Source of the DNA: Actinacidiphila paucisporea
Lineage (GTDB): Bacteria > Actinomycetota > Actinomycetes > Streptomycetales > Streptomycetaceae
Assembly (NCBI RefSeq): GCF_900142575.1
Contig: NZ_FRBI01000028.1
Location: 1 to 64,000, forward strand
DNA length: 64,000 bases
Direction of reading: 5' to 3'
Below the pieces are notes generated by a model. It was not told the DNA's origin. It saw nothing but the letters and a program-made list of their open reading frames with translations, and made no database searches. A program made the position numbers and the translations under genes. Numbering within the stretch: position 1 is the first letter of the stretch; every line of letters begins with the position of its first letter. Below, one piece after another: positions 8,953 through 16,615 of the stretch.

Positions 8953-9612
8953 GTGCACGTCCAGGAGTGGCTCAACGACATCCCCGCGGTCGCCGTCTAC
9001 CTGACGGTGGGTCTGGTGGTCGGGCTGGAGAGCCTGGGCGTCCCGCTGCCCGGCGAGCTCGTGCTGATGGCGGCCGCCCTGATGTCGACGCAGGGGCACG
9101 CCAACCCCTGGTTGGTCGCCGCCTGCGCGATCGTCGGCGCCGTCGGTGGCGACTCCATCGGCTATGCCATCGGTCACAAGGGCGGCAAGCCGCTGCTGGA
9201 GACGCTCGGCAGACGCTTCCCCTCGCACTTCTCACCCGGCCATGTCGCCACCGCCGAGCGCTTCTTCCAGCGCTGGGGCATGTGGGCGGTCTTCTTCGGC
9301 CGCTTCGTGGCGCTGCTGCGGATCTTCGCCGGGCCGCTGGCCGGCGTGCTGAAGATGCCCTACGGCCGGTTCCTGATCGCCAACGCGCTGGGCGGCGTCG
9401 TCTGGGCCGGCGGCATCACCGCCGTCATCTACTACGTCGGCCAGGTCGCGGAACCGTGGCTCAAGCGGTTCGGCTACGTCGGACTCGGCGTCGCGGTGCT
9501 CTTCGCCATCGGCTCCCTGGTCTTCGTCAAGCGCCGCGCGGCGAAGGTGCAGGCCGCGATGGAAGCCCCGGAGCAGGACGTCGAAGTGGCGGTCGCGCAG
9601 CCCGGCGAGTGA
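8953..9612 (+). CDS. DedA family membrane protein
   Basis: A 219-residue VTT-domain protein starting with GTG at 8953. It has the DedA signatures ESLGVPLPGELVLMAAALMS, GDSIGYAIGHKGG, FFGRFVALLRIFAGPLAG and a C-terminal pair of helices. DedA proteins act in the inner membrane and include undecaprenyl-phosphate and polar-lipid flippases; they support cell envelope homeostasis and antibiotic tolerance. TAGGCT at 8889-8894 is a possible -10. It is the second VTT-domain protein of this window but of the other branch. Exact lipid unknown. Confidence 0.9.
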   Translation: MHVQEWLNDIPAVAVYLTVGLVVGLESLGVPLPGELVLMAAALMSTQGHANPWLVAACAIVGAVGGDSIGYAIGHKGGKPLLETLGRRFPSHFSPGHVATAERFFQRWGMWAVFFGRFVALLRIFAGPLAGVLKMPYGRFLIANALGGVVWAGGITAVIYYVGQVAEPWLKRFGYVGLGVAVLFAIGSLVFVKRRAAKVQAAMEAPEQDVEVAVAQPGE

Positions 9613-9633
9613 CCTGGCACACAACCGCCGCCG

Positions 9634-10212
9634 TCAGTCCCGCCCGTCGCCGACCGCGTCCCTGTGGACCTCCGCCAGCGCCACGTAGTGCTCGGCATTG
9701 AGCCGGACCACCGCCCGCTCCTCCTCGGTCAGCTCGCGCCGCACCCGGGCCGGGACGCCGACCACCAGCGAATCGGCCGGCACCTGCATGCCCTGCGGCA
9801 CCAGCGCCTGAGCGGCCACCAGCGACCCGGCCCCGACCCGGGCGCCGTTCAGCACGGTCGCGCCCATTCCCACCAGCACACCGTCCTCGATGACGCAGCC
9901 GTGCAGCACCGCGTTGTGCCCGACCGAGACGCCCTCGCCGACGACCACGGGGAAGCCCGGGTCGGCGTGCACCGAGCAGTTGTCCTGGATGTTGGAGCCG
10001 GCCCCGATCGCGATCGACTCGCAGTCGCCGCGCAGCACCGCGTGATACCAGGCGCTCGCCCCGGCGCCCAGCGTCACCCGGCCGAGCACCACCGACGTGG
10101 GGGCGACGTACGCGGTCGGGTCGATCTCCGGGCGTACGCCGAGGATGCCTGCGACCAGCGCGCCGCCCGCCGTGCGCGGCTCGGCTGTCGCCCCGTCCGT
10201 CCGCTCTGTCAT
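9634..10212 (-). CDS. Gamma-class carbonic anhydrase family protein
   Basis: A 192-residue left-handed beta-helix built of hexapeptide repeats (VLGRVTLGAG, VVVGEGVSV, VLVGMGATV). The metal-ligand histidines of gamma carbonic anhydrases are visible as CSVHAD and SVGHNAVLHGC. The N-terminal about 20 residues are disordered. Bacterial homologues (CaiE/PaaY/YrdA group) hydrate CO2 or work as thioesterase-linked trimers. GGAGGG lies 10 nt ahead of ATG 10212. It is divergent from another hexapeptide-repeat enzyme, which is notable but may be coincidence. Confidence 0.85.
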   Translation of the reverse strand: MTERTDGATAEPRTAGGALVAGILGVRPEIDPTAYVAPTSVVLGRVTLGAGASAWYHAVLRGDCESIAIGAGSNIQDNCSVHADPGFPVVVGEGVSVGHNAVLHGCVIEDGVLVGMGATVLNGARVGAGSLVAAQALVPQGMQVPADSLVVGVPARVRRELTEEERAVVRLNAEHYVALAEVHRDAVGDGRD

Positions 10213-10252
10213 CGATCCACGCCCTCCATGCCGGTCCGCCGCTGTCCTCCGG

Positions 10253-10266
10253 CACCGTATACGGTG
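10253..10266. promoter_or_regulatory. 14-bp perfect palindrome over a -10 element
   Basis: CACCGTATACGGTG is a perfect palindrome between the divergent carbonic anhydrase and acyltransferase genes. TACGGT (10260-10265) within it ends 6 nt before the GTG at 10272, so a bound repressor would block the presumed leaderless promoter. Candidate operator, regulator unknown. Confidence 0.45.
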
Positions 10267-10271
10267 ATTGG

Positions 10272-11075
10272 GTGCCCAGGAATGAGAACGTGTTCCTTTC
10301 CGCGACCGCCGCAGTGACCGCGGCCGCGAGCGCCGCCACGGCCTGGCGGCGGCGGGCGGCCTCGCGCCTGGTGCACCGGGCCCGCCGCTGGGCGCAGAAC
10401 GCCGGCGCGGTCACCGCGGAGCGCCCGGGGCTGCTGCACTTCGGCCGGATCGGTCCCGGCACCCGGCTCGCCCACCCGCTGGGCACCGTCTTCGGTGAGC
10501 GCTGGATCCACCTCGGGGACCACTGCATCATCGGCGAGCAGGTCACCCTCACCGTCGGCCTGATGCCCACCGACGCCCTGCCGGGCGACGACCCCGGCAC
10601 CGGCTTCGGGCCGGACCCCGTGCTGCGGCTCGGCCACGGCGTCGTGCTCGGCCGCGGCAGCCATGTGGTGGCGCTCGCCCCGATCGTGCTCGGCGAGAAG
10701 GTCTACTGTGGCCCGTACGTCTACCTCACCAGCGTCAACCACTCCTACGACGACATCGCCCGGCCGATCGGCGAGCAGTGGCCGCGCACCGCGCCGGTCG
10801 AGATCGGCGCGGGCAGCTGGCTCGGCGCGGGCTGCGTGATCCTGCCCGGCGCCCGCCTCGGCAGGAACGTGGTGGTCGCGGCCGGCGCCGTCGTACGGGG
10901 CGACGTCCCGGACTTCGCGGTGGTCGCGGGCGCGCCGGCCAGGATCGTACGCCGCTGGGACGAGGCCACCTCCGACTGGCAGCCGCCGCTGCGCACCCCG
11001 GCGCCCGTCCCCTTCCCGGCCGAGGCCTCTCCCGAACAGCTGCTGGACACCGGCGAGTTCGAGCAGCAGGCCTGA
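10272..11075 (+). CDS. Hexapeptide-repeat acyltransferase (maltose O-acetyltransferase-like)
   Basis: A 267-residue protein. After a basic Ala-rich N-terminal helix (about 1-45) comes a left-handed beta-helix of the LbetaH/MAT-like acyltransferase family, with VYLTSVNHSYDD carrying the catalytic-site His of xenobiotic or sugar O-acetyltransferases and the closing coil GARLGRNVVVAAGAVVRG. It likely transfers an acetyl or other acyl group from CoA to a sugar or lipid hydroxyl. The GTG at 10272 is preceded by a -10-like box at leaderless distance. The C-terminal about 45 residues are disordered. Confidence 0.82.
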   Translation: MPRNENVFLSATAAVTAAASAATAWRRRAASRLVHRARRWAQNAGAVTAERPGLLHFGRIGPGTRLAHPLGTVFGERWIHLGDHCIIGEQVTLTVGLMPTDALPGDDPGTGFGPDPVLRLGHGVVLGRGSHVVALAPIVLGEKVYCGPYVYLTSVNHSYDDIARPIGEQWPRTAPVEIGAGSWLGAGCVILPGARLGRNVVVAAGAVVRGDVPDFAVVAGAPARIVRRWDEATSDWQPPLRTPAPVPFPAEASPEQLLDTGEFEQQA

Positions 11076-11105
11076 CGGCCGGTACGGGCAGGGCCGACCG
11101 GTTTG

Positions 11106-11111
11106 TAAGAT
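11106..11111 (+). promoter_or_regulatory. -10 element for the YbaK-like gene (leaderless)
   Basis: TAAGAT ends 7 nt before the ATG at 11119; no Shine-Dalgarno fits in between. Confidence 0.5.
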
Positions 11112-11118
11112 TCGGCCC

Positions 11119-11649
11119 ATGCGCGCCCCGATCGGACACTTCGACGACGCCCTGCCCGCCACCGAACGCCGCGACCTGCTGCCGCCACCGGTGGCAGCCG
11201 CGGTCACCGCCGAGATGATCCATGTGGACACCGACCCGGCGAAGGCCGACACCGCCGTCTTCGTGGAGACCTACGGCGAGGACCTGATGCGGCACTCCGC
11301 GAACTGCGTGGTCGTGGCCGGCAGGCGCGGACAGGACGTCACGCTCGCCGCCTGCGTGGTGCTGTCCGCCACCCGCGTCGACGTCAACGGCGCGGTCCGC
11401 CGCCACCTCGGCGCCCGCAAGGCGTCCTTCGCCTCGATGGACGCGGCGGTCGGCGGCACCGGCATGGAGTACGGCGGCATCACCCCGGTCGGCCTGCCCG
11501 CGGACTGGCCGCTGCTGGTGGACCCGGCGGTGGTGGACACCCCGTGGGTGCTGATCGGCAGCGGCGCCCGCCGCGGCAAGCTCATCCTGCCCGGCAAGGC
11601 GCTGGCCGGGCTGCCGGGCGCGGTCGTGATCGAAGGCCTCGGGATCTGA
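11119..11649 (+). CDS. YbaK/EbsC-type aminoacyl-tRNA deacylase domain protein
   Basis: A 176-residue single-domain member of the YbaK/ProX-like editing family. Conserved segments are SANCVVVAGRRG, the strand-helix RVDVNGAVRRHLGARKASFA and GGITPVGLPADWPLLVD. Such proteins hydrolyse mischarged aminoacyl-tRNA (for example Cys- or Ala-tRNAPro) in trans. The lysine of ARKASFA corresponds to the catalytic lysine region of YbaK. Single gene, convergent with the CoA-binding protein gene. Confidence 0.87.
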   Translation: MRAPIGHFDDALPATERRDLLPPPVAAAVTAEMIHVDTDPAKADTAVFVETYGEDLMRHSANCVVVAGRRGQDVTLAACVVLSATRVDVNGAVRRHLGARKASFASMDAAVGGTGMEYGGITPVGLPADWPLLVDPAVVDTPWVLIGSGARRGKLILPGKALAGLPGAVVIEGLGI

Positions 11650-11671
11650 GCGCGGGCCCACCGCCGCCGCG

Positions 11672-12079
11672 TCAGCCCAGCCGCGGGATCTCGATCGCGG
11701 GGCAGCGGTCCATCACCATGTCGAGCCCCGCGTCCCGCGTGCGCTCGTACGCGGCCTCGTCGACCACGCCGAGCTGGAACCAGACCGCCTTCGCACCGGC
11801 CGCGACCGCCTCGTCGGCGACCGTACCGGCGAGGTCGGAGTTGACGAAGACGTCCACCACGTCCACCGGGAAGGGGATGTCGGCCAGCGAGGCGTAGCCC
11901 TGCTCGCCGTGCACCGCCTCCGCCTTGGGGTGGACCGGCACGACCCGCTTGCCGAACCGCTGGAGCACCCCGGCGACGCCGTAGGCCGCCCGCGAGGTGT
12001 TGTTGGACAGGCCCACCACCGCCCAGGTGTCGCCCGCATCGAGCAGGATCTTCCGCACTGTCGCCGCGTCGCCGTACAC
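11672..12079 (-). CDS. CoA-binding domain protein
   Basis: A 135-residue Rossmann-like CoA-binding protein (succinyl-CoA synthetase alpha N-terminal fold). Visible are WAVVGLSNN near the N-terminus, GVLQRFGKRVVPVHPKAE and the end VMDRCPAIEIPRLG. I chose GTG at 12079 because GGAGG precedes it by 6 nt and the protein then begins VYGDAAT as in relatives; a longer in-frame ATG at 12145 adds an atypical extension. Small stand-alone proteins of this family are widespread and of unknown physiological role. Confidence 0.85.
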   Translation of the reverse strand: MYGDAATVRKILLDAGDTWAVVGLSNNTSRAAYGVAGVLQRFGKRVVPVHPKAEAVHGEQGYASLADIPFPVDVVDVFVNSDLAGTVADEAVAAGAKAVWFQLGVVDEAAYERTRDAGLDMVMDRCPAIEIPRLG

Positions 12080-12164
12080 GCCGTCCTCCGCACTCTCGTT
12101 CCCGCCTGGCCCTTGGTGGGCAAACCGGCGTACGCCCGCCGTCATTCCCCCCGGCCGCGCGGCC

Positions 12165-12170
12165 TAGGCT
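12165..12170 (+). promoter_or_regulatory. -10 element for the YigZ-like gene
   Basis: TAGGCT ends 6 nt before the ATG at 12177, consistent with a leaderless transcript, although GGAAGG directly precedes the ATG. Confidence 0.4.
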
Positions 12171-12176
12171 GGAAGG

Positions 12177-12803
12177 ATGGTCGACCGGTATCTGGCGGTG
12201 GCGCGCGCGGGCGTCCACGAGAACGAGATCAAGCGCTCCCGCTTCCTGTGCACCCTCGCCCCGGCCGCCGACGAGGAGGCCGCGCAGGCCGTCATCCGTG
12301 ACGTGCGCCGGGCGCACCCCGCGGCGACGCACAACTGCTTCGCGTACGTCATCGGCCCCGACGGGCGGCTGCACCGGGCGAGCGACGACGGCGAGCCGGG
12401 CGGCACCGCGGGCACCCCGATGCTCCAGGTGCTGCTCGGCCGGGAGGTGCGCGACACCGTCGCCGTCGTCACCCGCTACTACGGCGGTGTCCAGCTCGGC
12501 GCGGGCGGTCTCGCCCGCGCCTACGGCGGCGCCGTGTCGGCCGCGCTGGACGAGATCGGCACCGTCGAGCGGCGCCGCCTCACCCTGCTGGCCGTCACCG
12601 TCGACCACGCGCGGGCCGGGCGGCTGGAGAACGATCTGCGCTCGGCGGGACACGTCCTGCGCGAGGTCGGCTACGGCTCCCGGGTGACCCTCGCCCTCGG
12701 CGTGCCGGAGGGCGAGGTCGCCGCCTTCAGGTCCTGGCTGGCCGACGTGACCTCGGGCGCCGCGATCTGCGAGAGCGGCGGCACCGCCTACGTGGACGCC
12801 TGA
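12177..12803 (+). CDS. YigZ/IMPACT family protein
   Basis: A 208-residue protein with the UPF0029 N-terminal domain: EIKRSRFLCTLAPA, HPAATHNCFAYVIG, the SDDGEPGGTAGTPM signature and VVTRYYGGVQLGAGGLARAYG. A C-terminal DUF1949 ferredoxin-like domain follows from about residue 140. Homologues are YigZ in bacteria and IMPACT in eukaryotes, the latter an inhibitor of Gcn2 activation; the bacterial role is unsettled, possibly RNA or translation factor binding. Family assignment is firm. Confidence 0.92.
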   Translation: MVDRYLAVARAGVHENEIKRSRFLCTLAPAADEEAAQAVIRDVRRAHPAATHNCFAYVIGPDGRLHRASDDGEPGGTAGTPMLQVLLGREVRDTVAVVTRYYGGVQLGAGGLARAYGGAVSAALDEIGTVERRRLTLLAVTVDHARAGRLENDLRSAGHVLREVGYGSRVTLALGVPEGEVAAFRSWLADVTSGAAICESGGTAYVDA

Positions 12804-12823
12804 TCGCTACGCCGTCCCCGCCC

Positions 12824-14092
12824 TCACCAGCGCGGCGACTTCCGCTCGTACGCCGGATTGATCCGCTGCATGTAGCCGGTGTCGTCCCGCTCGCGCAGCC
12901 CGCAGCGGAGGTAGGTCTCGTGCAGCCGGGCCAGCGCGTCGCGGTCCAGCTCCACGCCGAGGCCCGGCGCGGTCGGCACCCGGACCGCGCCGTCGGCGAA
13001 CTCCAGCGCGCCGGGCACCACGACCTCCTCGGACTTCCACGGCCAGTGGGTGTCGCAGGCGTAGGTCAGGTTCGGGGTGGCGGCCGCCAGATGCGTCATC
13101 GCGGCCAGGCTGACGCCCAGGTGGGAGTTGGAGTGCATGGAAAGGCCCAGGTCGAACGTCCGGCAGATGCCGGCGAGCAGCAGCGAGCGCTGCAGGCCGC
13201 CCCAGTAGTGGTGGTCGGACAGCACGACCTGCACCGAGTCGCGGGCCACCGCGGAGGACAGCTCGTCGAAGGCCACCACGCACATGTTGGTCGCCAGCGG
13301 CATCGGTGCCCGCCGGGCGACCTCGGCCATCGCCTGCTGGCCGGGTGTCGGGTCCTCCAGGTACTCCAGGACGCCGTCCAGCTCACCGGCGACCCTCACG
13401 GACGTCTCCACCGTCCAGGCCGCGTTGGGGTCCAGCCGCAGCGGCACTCCGGGGAAGGCCTTGTGCAGCGCCCGTATCGCCTCGACCTCCTCCTCCGGCG
13501 GCATCACGCCGCCCTTGAGCTTGATCGCGCCGAAGCCGTACTCCTCGGTCATCCGCCGCGCCTGCGCCACGATCCCGTCCGGGTCGAGCGCCTCGCCCCA
13601 CTCGTCGGGCGCGGCGCCGGGGTGGCCGGCCCACTTGTAGAACAGGTAGGCGCTGAAGGGCACGCGGTCGCGCACCGCGCCGCCGAGCAGGTCGCTGACC
13701 GGCAGCGCTGCCGCCTTGCCCTGGATGTCCAGGCAGGCGACCTCGAAAGGGGCGAAGACCCGGTCGGCTGTGCTGCTGCTGGTGATCATCCCGGTCAGGC
13801 CGTGGCCGTCGGAGCCGGTGTCGCCGTTGAGCGCCTCGGAGATCCTGCGGTGCATCCCGCCGAGGGTGTAGACGTCCATACCGCTGATCACCTCGACGGC
13901 CGCCCGCAGCCGCCGCAGGTGCCCCTCGTCGGCGTAGGTCTCGCCGAGGCCGGTGATGCCCTGGTCGGTGTGGACCTCGACGATCGCCCGCAGCGCGTAC
14001 GGCTCGTGGACGCCGACCGCGTTCAGCAGTGCCGGGTCGTGGAAGGCGACCGGGGTGATGTCGACCCCGGTGATACGGATGCCGCCGCTCAT
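12824..14092 (-). CDS. gudD: D-glucarate dehydratase
   Basis: A 422-residue enolase-superfamily enzyme that removes water from D-glucarate (or L-idarate) to give 5-keto-4-deoxy-D-glucarate. Catalytic residues visible are the KxK pair in IKLKGG (K191, K193), metal ligands from LRLDPNAAW (D221) and LEYLEDP (E246), and the catalytic His in LSMHSNSHLG (H320). The ATG overlaps the kdgD stop by ATGA, so both come from one mRNA. The dehydratase makes the substrate of the kdgD product. Transporter and semialdehyde dehydrogenase of the pathway are not in the window. Confidence 0.92.
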   Translation of the reverse strand: MSGGIRITGVDITPVAFHDPALLNAVGVHEPYALRAIVEVHTDQGITGLGETYADEGHLRRLRAAVEVISGMDVYTLGGMHRRISEALNGDTGSDGHGLTGMITSSSTADRVFAPFEVACLDIQGKAAALPVSDLLGGAVRDRVPFSAYLFYKWAGHPGAAPDEWGEALDPDGIVAQARRMTEEYGFGAIKLKGGVMPPEEEVEAIRALHKAFPGVPLRLDPNAAWTVETSVRVAGELDGVLEYLEDPTPGQQAMAEVARRAPMPLATNMCVVAFDELSSAVARDSVQVVLSDHHYWGGLQRSLLLAGICRTFDLGLSMHSNSHLGVSLAAMTHLAAATPNLTYACDTHWPWKSEEVVVPGALEFADGAVRVPTAPGLGVELDRDALARLHETYLRCGLRERDDTGYMQRINPAYERKSPRW

Positions 14093-15012
14093 CGGGTGGC
14101 CTCCGCCGCGCAGATCGCCCGGCCCGCCTCGACGATCCGGGCCAGCTCCGCCAGATCCGCGGGTGCCGGATCGGTCAGCGGCGGCCGTACACCTCCGACG
14201 TCCAGACCGCCCTGCCGTACCGCCGCCTTGACCAGGGCGACCGCGTAGCCCGGGGTGCGCTCCCGCAGGGCGATCAGCGGGTGGAAGAAGCCGGCGAGCA
14301 GCCGCTGCACGGCCTTGCTGTCACCGGAGGTCACCGCCCGGTGGAAGGCCAGCGAGATCTCCGGGGCGAAGCAGAAGACCGCGGAGGAGTAGAGATCCAC
14401 GCCGATGCCGCGGTAGGCGGGCACGGTCCCCTCCGCGGTGGGCATGCCGTTGAAGAACTGGAAGTCCTTGCCGCTGGCCGCCGTCTCGGCGCGGACCGCG
14501 GTCACGATCCGGGACAGCAGGTCGAGGTCGCCCAGACCGTCCTTGAAGCCGACCACCCGCGGCAGCCGCGCCACTTCGAGGGCCGAGGCCACGTCGAAGC
14601 GGGCGCCGCCGCGCTGATAGACGATCACCGGCAGCTCGGTGGCCGCGGTCACCCGCGTCACGTACGCCACCAGGCCGGCCGGCGGGCCCTGCACGAGATA
14701 CGGCGGCATGAGCAGCAGCCCGTCCGCGCCCGCGTCCGCGGCGGCCCTGGCGAACACCCGGGCGAGCGGCAGCGGCCCGCCGGTTCCGGCGAAGACCGGC
14801 ACCCGGCCGCCGACGGCGGCGACCGCCGTGCGCACCACGTCGGCGTACTCCCGCGGCTCCAGCGCGTGGAATTCGCCGGTGCCGCAGGCGACGAAGACAC
14901 CGCCGGCCCCGGCGGCGACTCCCCGCCGTACGTGTTCCGAAAGAATCGGAAGATCAACCGAATCCTCTGCGGTGAAGGGGGTCACCGGGAAGAAGAGCAC
15001 GCCGTCGAGCAC
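14089..15012 (-). CDS. kdgD: 5-dehydro-4-deoxyglucarate dehydratase
   Basis: A 307-residue DHDPS/NAL-superfamily TIM barrel that converts 5-keto-4-deoxyglucarate to 2-oxoglutarate semialdehyde with loss of water and CO2. The Schiff-base lysine lies in VVGFKDGLGD (K157), the catalytic Tyr in PVIVYQRGG (Y132), and FVACGTGEFHALEPREY is the family form of the DHDPS GTTGE loop. GTG at 15012 is preceded by GAGGG. It is first gene of the operon with gudD and begins 13 bp after an operator-like dyad, so regulation by a local repressor is likely. Confidence 0.9.
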   Translation of the reverse strand: MLDGVLFFPVTPFTAEDSVDLPILSEHVRRGVAAGAGGVFVACGTGEFHALEPREYADVVRTAVAAVGGRVPVFAGTGGPLPLARVFARAAADAGADGLLLMPPYLVQGPPAGLVAYVTRVTAATELPVIVYQRGGARFDVASALEVARLPRVVGFKDGLGDLDLLSRIVTAVRAETAASGKDFQFFNGMPTAEGTVPAYRGIGVDLYSSAVFCFAPEISLAFHRAVTSGDSKAVQRLLAGFFHPLIALRERTPGYAVALVKAAVRQGGLDVGGVRPPLTDPAPADLAELARIVEAGRAICAAEATR

Positions 15013-15025
15013 TGAACCCTCACAT

Positions 15026-15043
15026 TGTCCATGTACATGAACA
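15026..15043 (-). promoter_or_regulatory. Operator-like dyad ahead of kdgD-gudD
   Basis: TGTCCATGTACATGAACA is an 18-bp dyad with 16 of 18 positions symmetric around CATGTACATG. It sits 13 bp upstream of the kdgD start codon. The form resembles sites of FadR-type GntR regulators; no such regulator is adjacent. Inference from symmetry and position. Confidence 0.5.
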
Positions 15044-15454
15044 CTCATCATGAATGCGAATACTCCAGGACTGTAGGCCGCGTCCGCTGGCCGGTCAATG
15101 GCCAGGCCGGATCCACGCCACCACCCGCCGCGGGGCCGACGGCGGTGCCTTCGGCCCAACGCGGCCGTCGCCGACGGGACATCGGAGCGACGGCCGCCGA
15201 AGGGATCGGAGAATCCGGCGATATGCGCGAAATGCGCGGTGAGTTGGCGACATGGAGGAACGGTAGTTTTCGATACCTCCGACGAAAGGTTCGGTACCGC
15301 CGGTATGCCGGGCCCGGGCGCCCGGGCACCGCCAGCGCCTACAATCCGGATCACCGCGGACATCGGGACCGTGGGAGGGCCGGTGGGACCGGCGGGAACT
15401 TCGGGAACGGCATCGAGGAACGGCGAGGACGAGCGTGCACGTCGGGGCGGCCGA
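15044..15454. other. Intergenic region between kdgD and sbcD
   Basis: About 410 bp between divergent operons. TACAAT at 15340-15345 is a good -10 for sbcD, with a leader of about 100 nt. CCCGGGCGCCCGGG (15313-15326) is a perfect palindrome just upstream. No convincing ORF was found; long open frames here are extensions of sbcD or of antisense frames. Confidence 0.5.
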
Positions 15455-16615
15455 GTGAGACTGCTGCACACGTCGGACTGGCACCTGGGCCGGTCCTTCC
15501 ACCGGGTGAGCCTGCTCGACGCCCAGCGCGCCTTCCTCGCCCACCTCGTCGCCACCGTCCGCGACAGGGACGTCGACGCCGTCCTGGTCGCCGGCGACGT
15601 CTACGACCGGGCCGTACCGCCACTGGCCGCCGTCGAGCTGTACGACAGCGCGCTGCACGCCCTCGCCGACCTCGGCGTGCCCACCGTGATGATCTCCGGC
15701 AACCACGACTCGGCCCGCCGGCTCGGCGTCGGCGCCGGCCTGATGGACCGGGCCGGCATCCACCTGCGCACCGACCCGGTGACCTGCGACCGGCCCGTCG
15801 TCCTGCACGACCCGCACGGCGACGTGGCCGTCTACGGCCTGCCCTACCTCGAACCCGCCCTGGTCCGCGAGGAGATCGGCGCCGAGCGGGCCGACCACGC
15901 CGCGGTCCTGGGCGCCGCCGCCGACCGGGTCCGCGCCGACCTCGCCGCCCGGCCCGCCGGCACCCGCGGCGTCGTCCTCGCGCACGCCTTCGTGACCGGC
16001 GCCGCACCCTGCGACAGCGAGCGCGACATCACCGCGGGCGGAGTCGCCTCGGTGCCCGCCGCGATCTTCGACGGCATCCACTACACCGCGCTCGGCCACC
16101 TGCACGGCTGCCAGACCGTCACCGAACGGATCCGCTACTCGGGCTCGCCGCTGGCCTACTCCTTCTCCGAGGAGCACCACCGCAAGAGCATGTGGCTGAT
16201 CGACCTCGGAGCGGGCGGCGAGATCGCCGCGGAACGCCTCGACACGCCCGTCCCGCGCCGGCTCGCCCGGCTGCGCGGCCGGCTCGAGGACCTGCTCGCC
16301 GACCCCGCGCACGAACCGCACACCGGCGCCTGGGTCGAGGCCACCCTCACCGATCCGGTACGCCCCTACGAGCCGATGGCCGCGCTCGCCAAGCGCTTCC
16401 CGCACATCCTCAGCCTCGGCTTCGACCCCGACGACCGCGGCGACGACCCCGTCGCCTCCTACGCCCGCCGGCTCGCCGGACGCGACGACCAGCAGACCGC
16501 CGAGGACTTCGTCGCCCACGTCCGCGGCAGCGAACCCGATCCGCACGAGCGGCTGGTGCTGCGCGAGGCCTTCGACGCGGTACGCGCCGCCGCGGCCACG
16601 GCGGAGCGCGACTGA
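15455..16615 (+). CDS. sbcD: DNA exonuclease subunit SbcD (Mre11-like)
   Basis: A 386-residue metallophosphoesterase nuclease. The phosphoesterase motifs are visible in order: LLHTSDWHLG, VLVAGDVYDR, MISGNHDSARR, VLAHAFVTG and YTALGHLHG, which coordinate two Mn ions. It pairs with SbcC to cleave hairpins and blocked DNA ends during replication and repair. GTG at 15455 gives the canonical N-terminus MRLLHTSDWHLGRSF; upstream in-frame starts would add a disordered extension. TGATG overlap with sbcC shows coupled translation of the complex. Confidence 0.95.
   Translation: MRLLHTSDWHLGRSFHRVSLLDAQRAFLAHLVATVRDRDVDAVLVAGDVYDRAVPPLAAVELYDSALHALADLGVPTVMISGNHDSARRLGVGAGLMDRAGIHLRTDPVTCDRPVVLHDPHGDVAVYGLPYLEPALVREEIGAERADHAAVLGAAADRVRADLAARPAGTRGVVLAHAFVTGAAPCDSERDITAGGVASVPAAIFDGIHYTALGHLHGCQTVTERIRYSGSPLAYSFSEEHHRKSMWLIDLGAGGEIAAERLDTPVPRRLARLRGRLEDLLADPAHEPHTGAWVEATLTDPVRPYEPMAALAKRFPHILSLGFDPDDRGDDPVASYARRLAGRDDQQTAEDFVAHVRGSEPDPHERLVLREAFDAVRAAAATAERD

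Noticed and set aside
12080..12145. Longer N-terminus for the CoA-binding protein from ATG 12145
   Set aside because: The extension is unlike relatives, while GTG 12079 has an ideal ribosome binding site.
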